In this document: piece after piece, positions 41,852 to 49,128 of the stretch
How the letters are laid out: each line of letters begins with the position of its first letter
How positions within the stretch are numbered: the first letter of the stretch is position 1
NCBI GenBank assembly: GCA_028287445.1
Contig: JAQBPQ010000097.1
Coordinates: forward strand, 1-49,183
DNA: 49,183 nt
Direction: 5' to 3'
Source of the DNA: Cohnella sp.
GTDB lineage: Bacteria; Bacillota; Bacilli; Paenibacillales; Paenibacillaceae
Translations under genes and position numbers: made by a program
Notes under the pieces: generated by a model
Told to the model about the DNA's origin: nothing
The model's input: only the letters and a program-made list of their open reading frames with translations
Databases searched by the model: none

Positions 41852-41917
41852 GGGTTCAATCCATTCTGGCCCCGATCCCGCACGAGATCTTCCGGGCGAT
41901 AGAGGGCGGGGTTTGCC

Positions 41918-42880
41918 ATGATCGTATATGTGGATCTCGTTTTTTTCACCAACTTGGCTGTAGATGCGACAGTGCTGCTGGCCACGGCGAAGGTCAGACG
42001 GTTAAGGCCGAAAAAAAAGCGCGTTGCTGTCGCGGCTGTACTAGGAGCGGTATATGCCGCCGCTATGTTTTGGGCCGAGGTTCCGTACCTGTACTCACTA
42101 GGGGCCAAGCTGTTCGTTTCGTTGTTGATGGTGCTGTTGTCGTTCGGATATGGAGGTCCGCTGGCCTTCCTCCGTAATTTCGGCGCTTTCTATACGGTCA
42201 ATTTTGCCACACTCGGTGGAGTCATCGGTCTCGGGGCGCTGCTTCGGTCGTCGAACAAGCCTTGGGGAGGTATGACCTTCACGGACAACGGCGGTGTGCT
42301 GCTCGACTGGCGGATGCAGCTCGGTTTGTTTGCCGCTTCGTTCCTGTTGTCGGTCTGGCTGTTCCATGGAACTTCCGAAACCCGGCGTAAGCGAAATGAA
42401 GCCGACACGCTTTTGTGGACCGTTGAAATCCGGATTGACGGCGAGTCCTGGACCATTCCCGCTTTGCTGGATACGGGAAACCGCCTCTATGATCCGCTCA
42501 CCCGGATTCCGGTGATGATCATGGAAGCGTCGGTGTGGCAACAGTTGCTGCCCGACGGATGGTGTGAAAGACTGCAAAAGGAATCCGCGGATCAGCTCGT
42601 CGCTGGGCTGGACGATTCCTCCGCGGCCGCTTACGCCTGGACCAGTCGTCTACGACTGGTACCCTACAGGGGTGTCAACGGCATTTCCCGTCTTCTATTG
42701 GCCGTTAAGCCGGATGCCGTTCTGTTGTCCCGAGAAGGACATCCCCCGAGGCAGGTCGGTCGTGTGCTCATCGGGCTCGATGGCGGAACGTTGTCATCGG
42801 ATGAAACATACCGGGCTATTCTCCATCCCGATTTGATCTCCGCCGGTGAAGAAACGCCGGCCCCATCCCAGCCCGCCTAA
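41918..42880 (+). CDS. spoIIGA: Sporulation sigma-E factor-processing peptidase SpoIIGA
   Basis: 320 residues. The N-terminal half has five membrane segments (IVYVDLVFFTNLAVDATVLL onward); the C-terminal half is an aspartic-protease-like domain with the catalytic motif ALLDTGNRLYDPLT (Asp185). At the septum it senses the forespore signal SpoIIR and cuts the pro-peptide from sigma-E. ATG 41918 follows GGGCGGGG. The gene lies 18 bp before sigE, with which it forms the spoIIG operon. Confidence 0.96.
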   Translation: MIVYVDLVFFTNLAVDATVLLATAKVRRLRPKKKRVAVAAVLGAVYAAAMFWAEVPYLYSLGAKLFVSLLMVLLSFGYGGPLAFLRNFGAFYTVNFATLGGVIGLGALLRSSNKPWGGMTFTDNGGVLLDWRMQLGLFAASFLLSVWLFHGTSETRRKRNEADTLLWTVEIRIDGESWTIPALLDTGNRLYDPLTRIPVMIMEASVWQQLLPDGWCERLQKESADQLVAGLDDSSAAAYAWTSRLRLVPYRGVNGISRLLLAVKPDAVLLSREGHPPRQVGRVLIGLDGGTLSSDETYRAILHPDLISAGEETPAPSQPA

Positions 42881-42898
42881 CAGGAGGTTATGCCGCTT

Positions 42899-43621
42899 AT
42901 GTACGTGAAATGGAAGCTGATCACCCAACTATCGATCTATCGCCTGCTGTTCAGGTTCGGCTGGAAGAGCGAAGAAGTGTATTACATCGGAGGAAGCGAA
43001 GCGCTTCCGCCTCCGCTATCTCGAGAGGAAGAAGAATATTTGCTGGAGCGTCTCCCCTCGGGAGATGCCGCCATCCGTGCGATGTTGATCGAACGAAATT
43101 TGCGTCTGGTCGTCTACATCGCGCGGAAGTTTGAAAATACCGGCATTCATATCGAAGATTTGGTTTCGATCGGGGCTATCGGATTGATCAAAGCGGTTAA
43201 TACTTTCGATCCCGAGAAAAAAATCAAACTCGCCACCTATGCCTCACGCTGCATAGAGAACGAAATTCTCATGTATTTGCGTCGAAACAGTAAGACGAGG
43301 ACGGAAGTCTCATTCGACGAACCGCTGAACATCGACTGGGATGGCAACGAATTATTGCTGTCGGACGTGCTGGGAACCGAAAACGATACGATCTACCGCA
43401 ACATCGAAGAACAGGTCGACCGCAAATTATTGCACAAAGCGCTCGACAAGCTAAGCGAGCGGGAACGAACGATTATGGAGCTGCGTTTCGGCCTGGCGGA
43501 CGGGGAAGAGAAAACGCAAAAAGACGTGGCGGATTTGCTCGGTATCTCCCAATCGTACATTTCCAGGTTGGAAAAACGCATTATTAAAAGACTTCGTAAG
43601 GAGTTCAACAAAATGGTTTGA
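42899..43621 (+). CDS. sigE: RNA polymerase sporulation sigma factor sigma-E (pro-form)
   Basis: 240 residues. The first ~27 residues ([20 protein letters not shown]) are the amphipathic, membrane-binding pro-sequence removed by SpoIIGA; the conserved [18 protein letters not shown] follows. Region 2 reads [19 protein letters not shown] ... [20 protein letters not shown], and region 4 the helix-turn-helix [20 protein letters not shown]. It directs early mother-cell transcription. Two ATGs are possible: 42899 matches the B. subtilis pro-sequence length, and AGGAGG lies 11 nt before it; 42890 is only 2 nt from that site. Confidence 0.96.
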   Translation: MYVKWKLITQLSIYRLLFRFGWKSEEVYYIGGSEALPPPLSREEEEYLLERLPSGDAAIRAMLIERNLRLVVYIARKFENTGIHIEDLVSIGAIGLIKAVNTFDPEKKIKLATYASRCIENEILMYLRRNSKTRTEVSFDEPLNIDWDGNELLLSDVLGTENDTIYRNIEEQVDRKLLHKALDKLSERERTIMELRFGLADGEEKTQKDVADLLGISQSYISRLEKRIIKRLRKEFNKMV

Positions 43622-43628
43622 GCAAGTG

Positions 43629-43764
43629 CGAGCGAAGCTCGCACGCCCGTTACACCGAAAAAGCGACGCCTGCGTTCGCGGTTCGGTTGTAACGCATTTG
43701 ATAACGAGCGAAGCTCGCACGCCCGTTACACCGAAAAAGCGACGCCTGCGTTCGCGGTTCGGTT
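43629..43764. repeat. 60-bp direct repeat, two copies, between sigE and sigG
   Basis: Bases 43629-43688 and 43705-43764 are identical over 60 bp, separated by 16 bp. Each copy carries the hairpin GCGAGC-GAA-GCTCGC style (CGAGC GAA GCTCG) and a second larger inverted repeat ACACCGAA ... TTCGGT; in copy 1 this stem extends to CGTTACA/TGTAACG. No T-run follows. Confidence 0.9.
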
Positions 43765-43777
43765 CTGACGAATTCTG

Positions 43778-43806
43778 GAATAAAAACCCCCTCCCCGGAG
43801 ATACTT
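43778..43806 (+). promoter_or_regulatory. Sigma-F-type promoter of sigG
   Basis: GAATA (43778-43782), 14 bp, then GGAGATACTT (43797-43806). The latter fits every position of the sigma-F -10 consensus as I know it (GGnRAnAMTW) and the former 4 of 5 of the -35 (GYWTA). Forespore sigma-F transcribes sigG in B. subtilis. Confidence 0.7.
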
Positions 43807-43831
43807 GACTATATCGTTGCACCCCGGGAGG
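43790..43831 (+). promoter_or_regulatory. Potential stem hiding the sigG ribosome binding site in read-through RNA
   Basis: CCTCCC (43790-43795) is complementary to the sigG Shine-Dalgarno GGGAGG (43826-43831); two further G-C pairs follow after one mismatch. The left arm lies upstream of the start point expected for the sigma-F promoter (near 43813), so only RNA reading in from sigE would fold this way. Confidence 0.6.
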
Positions 43832-43838
43832 AATTGCC

Positions 43839-44621
43839 TTGACCCGCAACAAAGTGGAGATTTGTGGAGTAGATACCTCGAAGCTGCCTGTTCTGAACAA
43901 CACCGAAATGAGGGAATTGTTTCTCGCTCTGCAAACCCGTGGTGAATGGGATGCCCGGGAAAAGCTCGTCAACGGGAATTTACGGCTTGTCCTGAGCGTC
44001 ATCCAGCGGTTTAACAACCGGGGCGAGTATGTCGATGACTTGTTCCAGGTCGGCTGCATCGGGCTGATGAAGGCGATCGACAACTTCGACTTGGGCCAAA
44101 ATGTCCGGTTTTCGACGTATGCGGTGCCTATGATTATTGGGGAAATACGACGGTATTTGCGTGACAACAACCCGATCCGGGTTTCCCGCAGCTTGCGCGA
44201 CATCGCCTACAAGGCGCTGCAGGTCAGGGACCAGCTGACGATCCTGCACTCGCGGGAACCGACGATCATGGAAATTTCCCAAGTGTTGAATGTTCCCAAA
44301 GAAGACATCGTATTTGCACTCGATGCGATCCAGGACCCGGTATCACTGTTCGAACCGATTTACCACGACGGCGGCGATCCGATTTATGTAATGGACCAGA
44401 TCAGCGACGAACGCAACAAAGACGCCCAATGGATTGAAGAGATTGCGCTTCGCGAGGCGATGCGCAAACTGAACAACCGGGAGAAAATGATCCTGTCGAT
44501 GCGATTCTTCGAAGGCAAGACGCAAATGGAAGTGGCCGATGAAATCGGCATCTCGCAAGCACAGGTATCCCGGCTCGAAAAGTCGGCGATCCAGCAAATG
44601 CAGAAACATGTGAAGACGTAA
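43839..44621 (+). CDS. sigG: RNA polymerase sporulation sigma factor sigma-G
   Basis: 260 residues, the usual length. N-terminus MTRNKVEICGVDTSKLPVL is highly conserved; region 2 DDLFQVGCIGLMKAIDNFD and VRFSTYAVPMIIGEIRRYLR; region 3; region 4 helix-turn-helix TQMEVADEIGISQAQVSRLE. It drives late forespore genes, including spore protective proteins and germination receptors. The start is TTG 43839, 7 nt after GGGAGG, itself a weak-start arrangement. The 217-bp gap after sigE holds a duplicated hairpin repeat, a sigma-F-type promoter and a sequence able to mask the ribosome binding site. A strong terminator follows. Confidence 0.97.
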   Translation: MTRNKVEICGVDTSKLPVLNNTEMRELFLALQTRGEWDAREKLVNGNLRLVLSVIQRFNNRGEYVDDLFQVGCIGLMKAIDNFDLGQNVRFSTYAVPMIIGEIRRYLRDNNPIRVSRSLRDIAYKALQVRDQLTILHSREPTIMEISQVLNVPKEDIVFALDAIQDPVSLFEPIYHDGGDPIYVMDQISDERNKDAQWIEEIALREAMRKLNNREKMILSMRFFEGKTQMEVADEIGISQAQVSRLEKSAIQQMQKHVKT

Positions 44622-44624
44622 CGC

Positions 44625-44652
44625 AGCGGGCCCCTTGGGGCCCGCTTTACGT
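44625..44652. terminator. Terminator between sigG and the converging small gene
   Basis: AGCGGGCCCC (44625-44634) and GGGGCCCGCT (44637-44646), a 10-bp GC stem with a TT loop, followed by TTTACG. Confidence 0.8.
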
Positions 44653-44675
44653 TGCTGTAACGTTTTCTGAGAAAG

Positions 44676-44885
44676 CTAATCGTCTTCGCGGGGCCATCCG
44701 GGTCCGCCATAAGGTTGGTAGCCGTATCCGTGGTAGTAATGGTGGTGATGGTACGGATACTGATACGGATGATAATACGGTTGACCATACTGATGGTAAT
44801 GGGGATGATAATACGGACCAGGGTGATACGGATACGCACCGGGATGTTGCCCCGGATACTGTCCGGAGAATGGAGTTAAAGCCAC
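44676..44885 (-). CDS. His/Tyr/Pro-rich small protein, probable spore coat component
   Basis: 69 residues. After ALTPFSGQYPGQHPGAY almost the whole protein is His, Tyr, Pro and Gly in irregular repeats (HPHYHQYGQPYYHPYQYP, YHHHHYYHGYGYQPYGG) with an acidic end PREDD. Such composition is common in spore coat and crust proteins and suits metal binding or tyrosine cross-linking, but no family is certain. GTG 44885 is the start: AAGGAGG lies about 11 nt upstream across an AT stretch. It faces sigG across a terminator and is divergent from ylmC, inside a sporulation-gene neighbourhood. Confidence 0.7.
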   Translation of the reverse strand: MALTPFSGQYPGQHPGAYPYHPGPYYHPHYHQYGQPYYHPYQYPYHHHHYYHGYGYQPYGGPGWPREDD

Positions 44886-45058
44886 TTTAAAAAAACCTCC
44901 TTGAGCATGTGATGATATCAGCGTATTCGAGATTGATGAATCGTGATGCTTGCCCTGATAAGTTGGGCGGTTATCCGATTTTTGCACCGACGTGGGACAC
45001 TTTTTTAAGACCGGCTCATATATTGAAGGGTAGGCGGTTGCGGAGGGAGGCGATTGGC

Positions 45059-45334
45059 GTGAAAATATCCGATTTCCAAACGAAGGACGTCATCAACATC
45101 GTCGACGGCAAGAAACTCGGACAGATCAGCGATCTGGAACTCGATCTGCGGCAAGGGCGGATCGATTCCATCGTGGTGCCGACCGCCACCCGTTTATTCG
45201 GGATGTTCGGGGGAGGCACCGACGTCGTCATCCCTTGGCGAAACATTGTGAAAATCGGTGCGGATGTCGTGCTTGTACGACTGGACGATGCCAAGCCCTA
45301 TCGGACCGACGATAAAGAATCGGCAGCCCGATGA
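45059..45334 (+). CDS. ylmC: YlmC/YmxH family sporulation-associated protein (PRC-barrel-like)
   Basis: 91 residues. A single small beta-barrel: KISDFQTKDVINIVDGKKLG, ISDLELDLRQGRIDSIVV, FGMFGGGTDVVIPWRNIVKIG and ADVVLVRL, the pattern of the YlmC/YmxH family after sigG in Bacilli. Its molecular role is unknown. GTG 45059 follows GGGAGG at 8 nt; the frame is open to 44909 but upstream residues lack homologue-like features. It is the first gene of the ylm block. Confidence 0.85.
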   Translation: MKISDFQTKDVINIVDGKKLGQISDLELDLRQGRIDSIVVPTATRLFGMFGGGTDVVIPWRNIVKIGADVVLVRLDDAKPYRTDDKESAAR

Positions 45335-45350
45335 ACGAAACGCCCGTTCA

Positions 45351-45380
45351 TTCCGATACCCGTGCCCGGTATGGTACACT
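45351..45380 (+). promoter_or_regulatory. Extended -10 promoter before pgeF
   Basis: TGGTACACT (45372-45380) is an extended -10 element; a poor -35 (TTCCGA, 45351-45356) lies 18 bp upstream. It is 21 bp before the pgeF start. Confidence 0.5.
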
Positions 45381-45400
45381 GGGTTCAGAGGTGAAGCGGC

Positions 45401-46201
45401 ATGGAACCGTTTAAACCCCTCGTTATGGAGGGTGAGCAAGCCGAACTGCTTTTGCTCGACAATCGAGGAATAGGGGCCGGGGTAACCGCCGGCTTCACGA
45501 CCCGGCACGCGGGCAATACGGCGCTTCACGTGGGGGACGATGCAGCAGCGGTAGTGGGCAGGCGCCGACATATCGCCAATCGGCTAGGTTGGGATTATAC
45601 CGCATGGACGTGTGCGGAACAGATTCATGGAAGCTCTGTGCACATCGTTCGTAAGCAGGATGCCGGACGGGGCTCACTGGATCGTGGGTCCGCCATCCCG
45701 GATACCGACGCCATGATCACGGACGAGTCGGACATCCTGCTGGTGCAGTATTTTGCGGACTGTGTTCCGTTGTACTTTGAGGATTCCGTCACCGGTGCCC
45801 TGGGGCTGGCTCATGCCGGTTGGAAGGGAACCGTGGTGGATATTGTGCGCGAGACGCTCCGTCAAATGACTGAAACGTATGGGACAAATCCGGCCGATGT
45901 CAAGGCGGCTGTGGGTCCCTCCATTGGGAGCTGCTGCTATGAGGTGGACGAGACGGTCATCCGCCATGTTCGACGGATTGCGGCAACCGAAGGCGTCCTG
46001 ACACCCACTAGCGATGATCGTGCACGGCTGGACTTGAAAGAATTGAACCGACACCTTATGATAAAAGCAGGAATTTTGCCGAGCCGCATCGAAATGTCAA
46101 CGTGGTGCACCGGTTGCCGGACCGAGGTCTTTTTCTCCCATCGCAAGGAAAACGGATCGACGGGCCGGATGATGAGCTGGTTAGGCAGGAAATCGAGGTG
46201 A
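45401..46201 (+). CDS. pgeF: Peptidoglycan editing factor PgeF (YlmD; YfiH/laccase-domain family)
   Basis: 266 residues with the DUF152/YfiH fold: GFTTRHAGN, the metal or catalytic cluster EQIHGSSVHIV, DAMITDESDILLVQYFADCVPLYF, GLAHAGWKGTVVDI with His, and GPSIGSCCYEVD, CTGCRTEVFFSHR. Family members are linked to keeping non-canonical amino acids out of peptidoglycan and to purine nucleoside phosphorylase activity. ATG 45401 has AGAGGTGAAG upstream. The stop overlaps the next start (GTGA at 46198-46201). It corresponds to B. subtilis ylmD. Confidence 0.9.
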   Translation: MEPFKPLVMEGEQAELLLLDNRGIGAGVTAGFTTRHAGNTALHVGDDAAAVVGRRRHIANRLGWDYTAWTCAEQIHGSSVHIVRKQDAGRGSLDRGSAIPDTDAMITDESDILLVQYFADCVPLYFEDSVTGALGLAHAGWKGTVVDIVRETLRQMTETYGTNPADVKAAVGPSIGSCCYEVDETVIRHVRRIAATEGVLTPTSDDRARLDLKELNRHLMIKAGILPSRIEMSTWCTGCRTEVFFSHRKENGSTGRMMSWLGRKSR

Positions 46202-46908
46202 ACGTTTCCGTGACGCTGGAAAGCCGTTTCCGGGACGTGGAAGCAAGGCTGGAGGCCGCATGCGCTCGAAGCGGACGCCCGCGGGAGGATGTCCGGGTCA
46301 TCGCCGTCACGAAGTATGTTTCCGCCGCTAAGGCGGCGGCGGTTGTGCAGGCGGGAGTGCGGCATATCGGAGAAAACCGTTGGCCTGACGCCAAGCACAA
46401 GTGGGAAGCCCTCAATGGACAAGCCGTCTTCCACTACATAGGATCTCTTCAGACGAACAAGGTGAAGGACGTTGTCGGTCGTTTCGGTTACATTCATTCG
46501 CTGGATCGGCTTTCTCTGGCGGAAGCGATCCACAAGAAAGCGGAAACGCTGGGAATCGACGTGCCTTGTTTTCTGCAGGTGAACGTTTCAGGAGAGCCAT
46601 CCAAACACGGACTGGAACCGGAACGGCTGCGGGAATTTATTCGCGAGTTGAGAATTTTCCCTAGGATTAGCCCGGTCGGGCTCATGACGATGGCTCCGCT
46701 TGAAGCGGAGCCGGAACAAACGCGTCCCGTATTCCGTTCCCTTCGACAGTTGAAGGAACAGCTGAATCGAGATTCCGGCATGGAAACCCCACTTACGGAA
46801 CTTTCCATGGGGATGTCCAACGATTTTGAGGTGGCGGTCGAGGAAGGCGCGACATGGGTGCGTTTAGGCACCGTCTTGGTAGGGAAAGAAGAGATAGAGG
46901 CAAATTGA
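46198..46908 (+). CDS. ylmE: YggS family PLP homeostasis protein (YlmE)
   Basis: 236 residues, a single TIM-barrel PLP-binding protein. Motifs: VRVIAVTKYVSAAKAA with the Schiff-base Lys, HIGENRWPDAKHKWEAL, FHYIGSLQTNKVKDVV, LQVNVSGEPSKHGL, GLMTMAPLE and LSMGMSNDFEVAVEEGATWVRLG. It controls free pyridoxal phosphate rather than catalysing a known reaction. The GTG 46198 start overlaps the pgeF stop; GTG 46210 with GAGGTG before it is an alternative. It precedes sepF, as in many Gram-positives. Confidence 0.92.
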   Translation: MNVSVTLESRFRDVEARLEAACARSGRPREDVRVIAVTKYVSAAKAAAVVQAGVRHIGENRWPDAKHKWEALNGQAVFHYIGSLQTNKVKDVVGRFGYIHSLDRLSLAEAIHKKAETLGIDVPCFLQVNVSGEPSKHGLEPERLREFIRELRIFPRISPVGLMTMAPLEAEPEQTRPVFRSLRQLKEQLNRDSGMETPLTELSMGMSNDFEVAVEEGATWVRLGTVLVGKEEIEAN

Positions 46909-46956
46909 TCCGTTCCTTCCGTTTTTTGGGACGGCCAAGCCTAAGGAGGGACAACC

Positions 46957-47403
46957 ATGAGTGTCATGAATCGTTTTTTAAACTATTTGGGCCTGCAGGA
47001 CGAAGAGGAACAAGAACGCGAGCGCTTGTCGGCATCGGAAGAACAAGAAGTTGAAACCCCTTCTTTTGAACAACGTAAAAATACGGGAAAGAACAATGTC
47101 GTCAGCATTCATTCCCAAAAATCCTCCCGTGTTGTATTGACGGAGCCGCGCACATACGATGAAGCACAGGAAATTGCCGATCAGTTGAAAGCCCGTCGGG
47201 CCGTCGTGGTGAATTTGCAGCGGATCCGCCGAGATCAGGCGATTCGAATCGTCGATTTTCTGAGCGGCACCGTATATGCGCTTGGAGGCCACATTTCCAA
47301 GCTTGGACCCGACATTTTCCTCTGCACGCCGGATTCCGTGGAAGTATCGGGCACCATCACGGAAATGCTCTCGGAGGAAACCGAATATTCGAAAATGAGG
47401 TGA
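46957..47403 (+). CDS. sepF: Cell division protein SepF
   Basis: 148 residues. N-terminal amphipathic membrane-binding helix ([10 protein letters not shown]), an acidic/charged linker (residues ~15-55), and the SepF core ([69 protein letters not shown]). It binds the FtsZ C-terminal peptide and forms rings at the septum. ATG 46957 has TAAGGAGGG upstream. The stop overlaps the ribosome binding site of ylmG. Confidence 0.95.
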   Translation: MSVMNRFLNYLGLQDEEEQERERLSASEEQEVETPSFEQRKNTGKNNVVSIHSQKSSRVVLTEPRTYDEAQEIADQLKARRAVVVNLQRIRRDQAIRIVDFLSGTVYALGGHISKLGPDIFLCTPDSVEVSGTITEMLSEETEYSKMR

Positions 47404-47410
47404 CTCCGGA

Positions 47411-47680
47411 TTGACTGATATCCATCACTATGTTGATTTGCTTTATCGCGTTTATTTTTACATGATCTTGATTTATGTGCTGATGTCCTGGCTACCCGCA
47501 GTACGCGAGAGCTTCGTCGGTGAGTTTCTCGGCCGGTTGGTCGAACCATACCTGAGACCTTTCCGACGCCTGATTCCGCCGCTTGGCGGAGTGGTCGACA
47601 TTTCTCCGATTGTTGCGCTGCTCGCTCTGCAATTCGTTGTCCAAGGTTTGCATGCCGTAATTGACTTTTTTAACCGTTAG
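47411..47680 (+). CDS. ylmG: YggT family membrane protein YlmG
   Basis: 89 residues with two membrane segments (LYRVYFYMILIYVLMSWLP and ISPIVALLALQFVVQGLH) around the conserved LVEPYLRPFRRLIPPLGGVVDISP motif typical of YggT/YlmG. It is membrane-located next to sepF and linked to division or osmotic tolerance in some bacteria. TTG 47411 is the start, 8 nt after GAGGTG which itself spans the sepF stop. Confidence 0.92.
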   Translation: MTDIHHYVDLLYRVYFYMILIYVLMSWLPAVRESFVGEFLGRLVEPYLRPFRRLIPPLGGVVDISPIVALLALQFVVQGLHAVIDFFNR

Positions 47681-47692
47681 GAAGGAAACCGG

Positions 47693-48478
47693 ATGCCGCA
47701 CCAGGAGATTTATGAACATTTTCATCCGGACGAAAAAGTATTCGTGGATCGCGCCTGGGAATGGGTCAATCGTGCCGCCGAACGTCATGAGACAATTCGG
47801 ACCGATTTTCTCGACCCCCGCCAGGCGCATATTTTGTATACGTTGGCGCACCGTCATCCCGATGCGGCCGTCCGGTTGGACGGTGGAAACCCGGATGCGG
47901 AGCGCAAACGAGCGATTATCGCTCCCGACTACCGCCCGCTGGAGTCGGAGGATAAGGGAATTGCGGTGCTGGATATCGTCTCGGATGATCGCCGTGTGTC
48001 GGAGCTGGATCATGGGGATTATCTGGGCGCCCTGCTCGGTCTCGGCATCAAACGGGACAAAATCGGCGACCTGCATGTTCGGGAAGACGGCTGCCACGTG
48101 CTGATTACCGAAGAGATCGGTGATTTTCTTGTCGGCCATATGAGGCAAGCGCAGCGGGTGGACGTATCTGTTACGGTGCTGCCGTTATCAGAGCTTCGTG
48201 AAGTGAAGCAGACGCTCGAAGAGCAAGTAATATCCGTAGCATCTCTGCGGTTGGACGGGATTGCAAGCGATGTGTTCCGTCTGAGCCGGACCAAGATTGT
48301 CGCGCCCATCCGGGCGGGGCGATGCCGGGTCAATTGGAAAACAGAGGAAGATCCATCGACTCCGCTTCGAACCGGTGATCTCGTGTCGATGAAAGGCTTC
48401 GGGCGGTTTAAGGTGCTCGAGGTGGAGGGTGTGTCGAAAAGCGGTAGAACCCGAGTTCGGATCGGTAAATTTGTGTAA
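47693..48478 (+). CDS. ylmH: YlmH, S4-domain RNA-binding protein
   Basis: 261 residues. The N-terminal part has the YlmH-specific domain (FVDRAWEWVNRAAERHE, FLDPRQAHILYTLAHRH), a middle RNP-like domain (HGDYLGALLGLGIKRDKIGD, EIGDFLVGHMRQAQRVDV) and a C-terminal S4 domain (residues ~185-250: VASLRLDGIASDVFRLSRTK, GDLVSMKGFGRFKVLEV). It binds RNA and is tied to ribosome quality control related to RqcP in recent work on Bacillus. ATG 47693 has AGGAAACC upstream. It lies between ylmG and divIVA, the usual order. Confidence 0.93.
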   Translation: MPHQEIYEHFHPDEKVFVDRAWEWVNRAAERHETIRTDFLDPRQAHILYTLAHRHPDAAVRLDGGNPDAERKRAIIAPDYRPLESEDKGIAVLDIVSDDRRVSELDHGDYLGALLGLGIKRDKIGDLHVREDGCHVLITEEIGDFLVGHMRQAQRVDVSVTVLPLSELREVKQTLEEQVISVASLRLDGIASDVFRLSRTKIVAPIRAGRCRVNWKTEEDPSTPLRTGDLVSMKGFGRFKVLEVEGVSKSGRTRVRIGKFV

Positions 48479-48563
48479 CGTTCCAGAAGGATTTACACGG
48501 TTTTCGTCGAATTCAGACATTGTACAAGTCTAACGCGGAAACCACGAACGGGGAGGTAACCCA

Positions 48564-49055
48564 ATGCCATTATCGCCATTGGACATCCATAACAAAGAAT
48601 TCGGACGCCGGCTGCGGGGATATGACGAAGACGAAGTGAACGAGTTTCTCGACCAGATCATCAAGGATTATGAAGCGATGATCCGGGAGAACAAGGAACT
48701 CCAAAGCCAAGTGGCGGCTACTCAAGAGAAGCTGGGGCATTTTACAAGCATTGAAGAGACGCTCAGCAAGACCATCATCGTCGCCCAGGAAGTGGCGGAC
48801 GAGTTGAAAAGCAACGCCAAAAAAGAAGCTCAGCTGATCGTCAAGGAAGCGGAGAAAAACGCCGACCGCATCATCAATGACTCCCTCTCCAAATCGCGTA
48901 AAGTAGCTCTGGAAGTGGAAGAACTGAAGAAACAGGCGGCGATTTACCGGGCGCGGTTTCGTGCGTTGGTGGAGACGCAGCTGGAAATTATCGGAACCGA
49001 TAGCTGGGATTCACTGGACAATCGGGATCGCGAGCCGAGAGAGATCGAAGCTTAA
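48564..49055 (+). CDS. divIVA: Cell division initiation protein DivIVA
   Basis: 163 residues. The N-terminal membrane-binding domain (PLSPLDIHNKEFGRRLRGYDEDEVNEFLDQII without the first Met) has the F-x-x-x-x-RGY-D-x-x-EV signature, followed by a long coiled coil through residue ~145. It gathers at negatively curved membrane at poles and septa and places the Min system and, in sporulation, the chromosome. ATG 48564 has GGGGAGG upstream. A terminator follows; the next gene, out of view, is expected to be ileS. Confidence 0.95.
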   Translation: MPLSPLDIHNKEFGRRLRGYDEDEVNEFLDQIIKDYEAMIRENKELQSQVAATQEKLGHFTSIEETLSKTIIVAQEVADELKSNAKKEAQLIVKEAEKNADRIINDSLSKSRKVALEVEELKKQAAIYRARFRALVETQLEIIGTDSWDSLDNRDREPREIEA

Positions 49056-49082
49056 GCGATTTTGAGCCGGGTTACATAAAGA

Positions 49083-49128
49083 AAGTTGTTCGAGCGGAAT
49101 GATTTCCGTACTCGAACAGCTTTTTTTA
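49083..49128 (+). terminator. Terminator of the ylm-divIVA operon
   Basis: AGTTGTTCGAG...CGGA pairs with TCCG..CTCGAACAGCT (2-nt bulge, one mismatch), followed by seven Ts (49121-49127). A TATAAT (49130-49135) comes next and may start the following gene's leader; the last 48 bases are too short to judge a T-box. Confidence 0.85.

Noticed and set aside
43629-43764. CRISPR-like repeats between sigE and sigG
   Set aside because: Only two 60-bp copies with a 16-bp spacer and no cas genes; better described as a tandem duplication.
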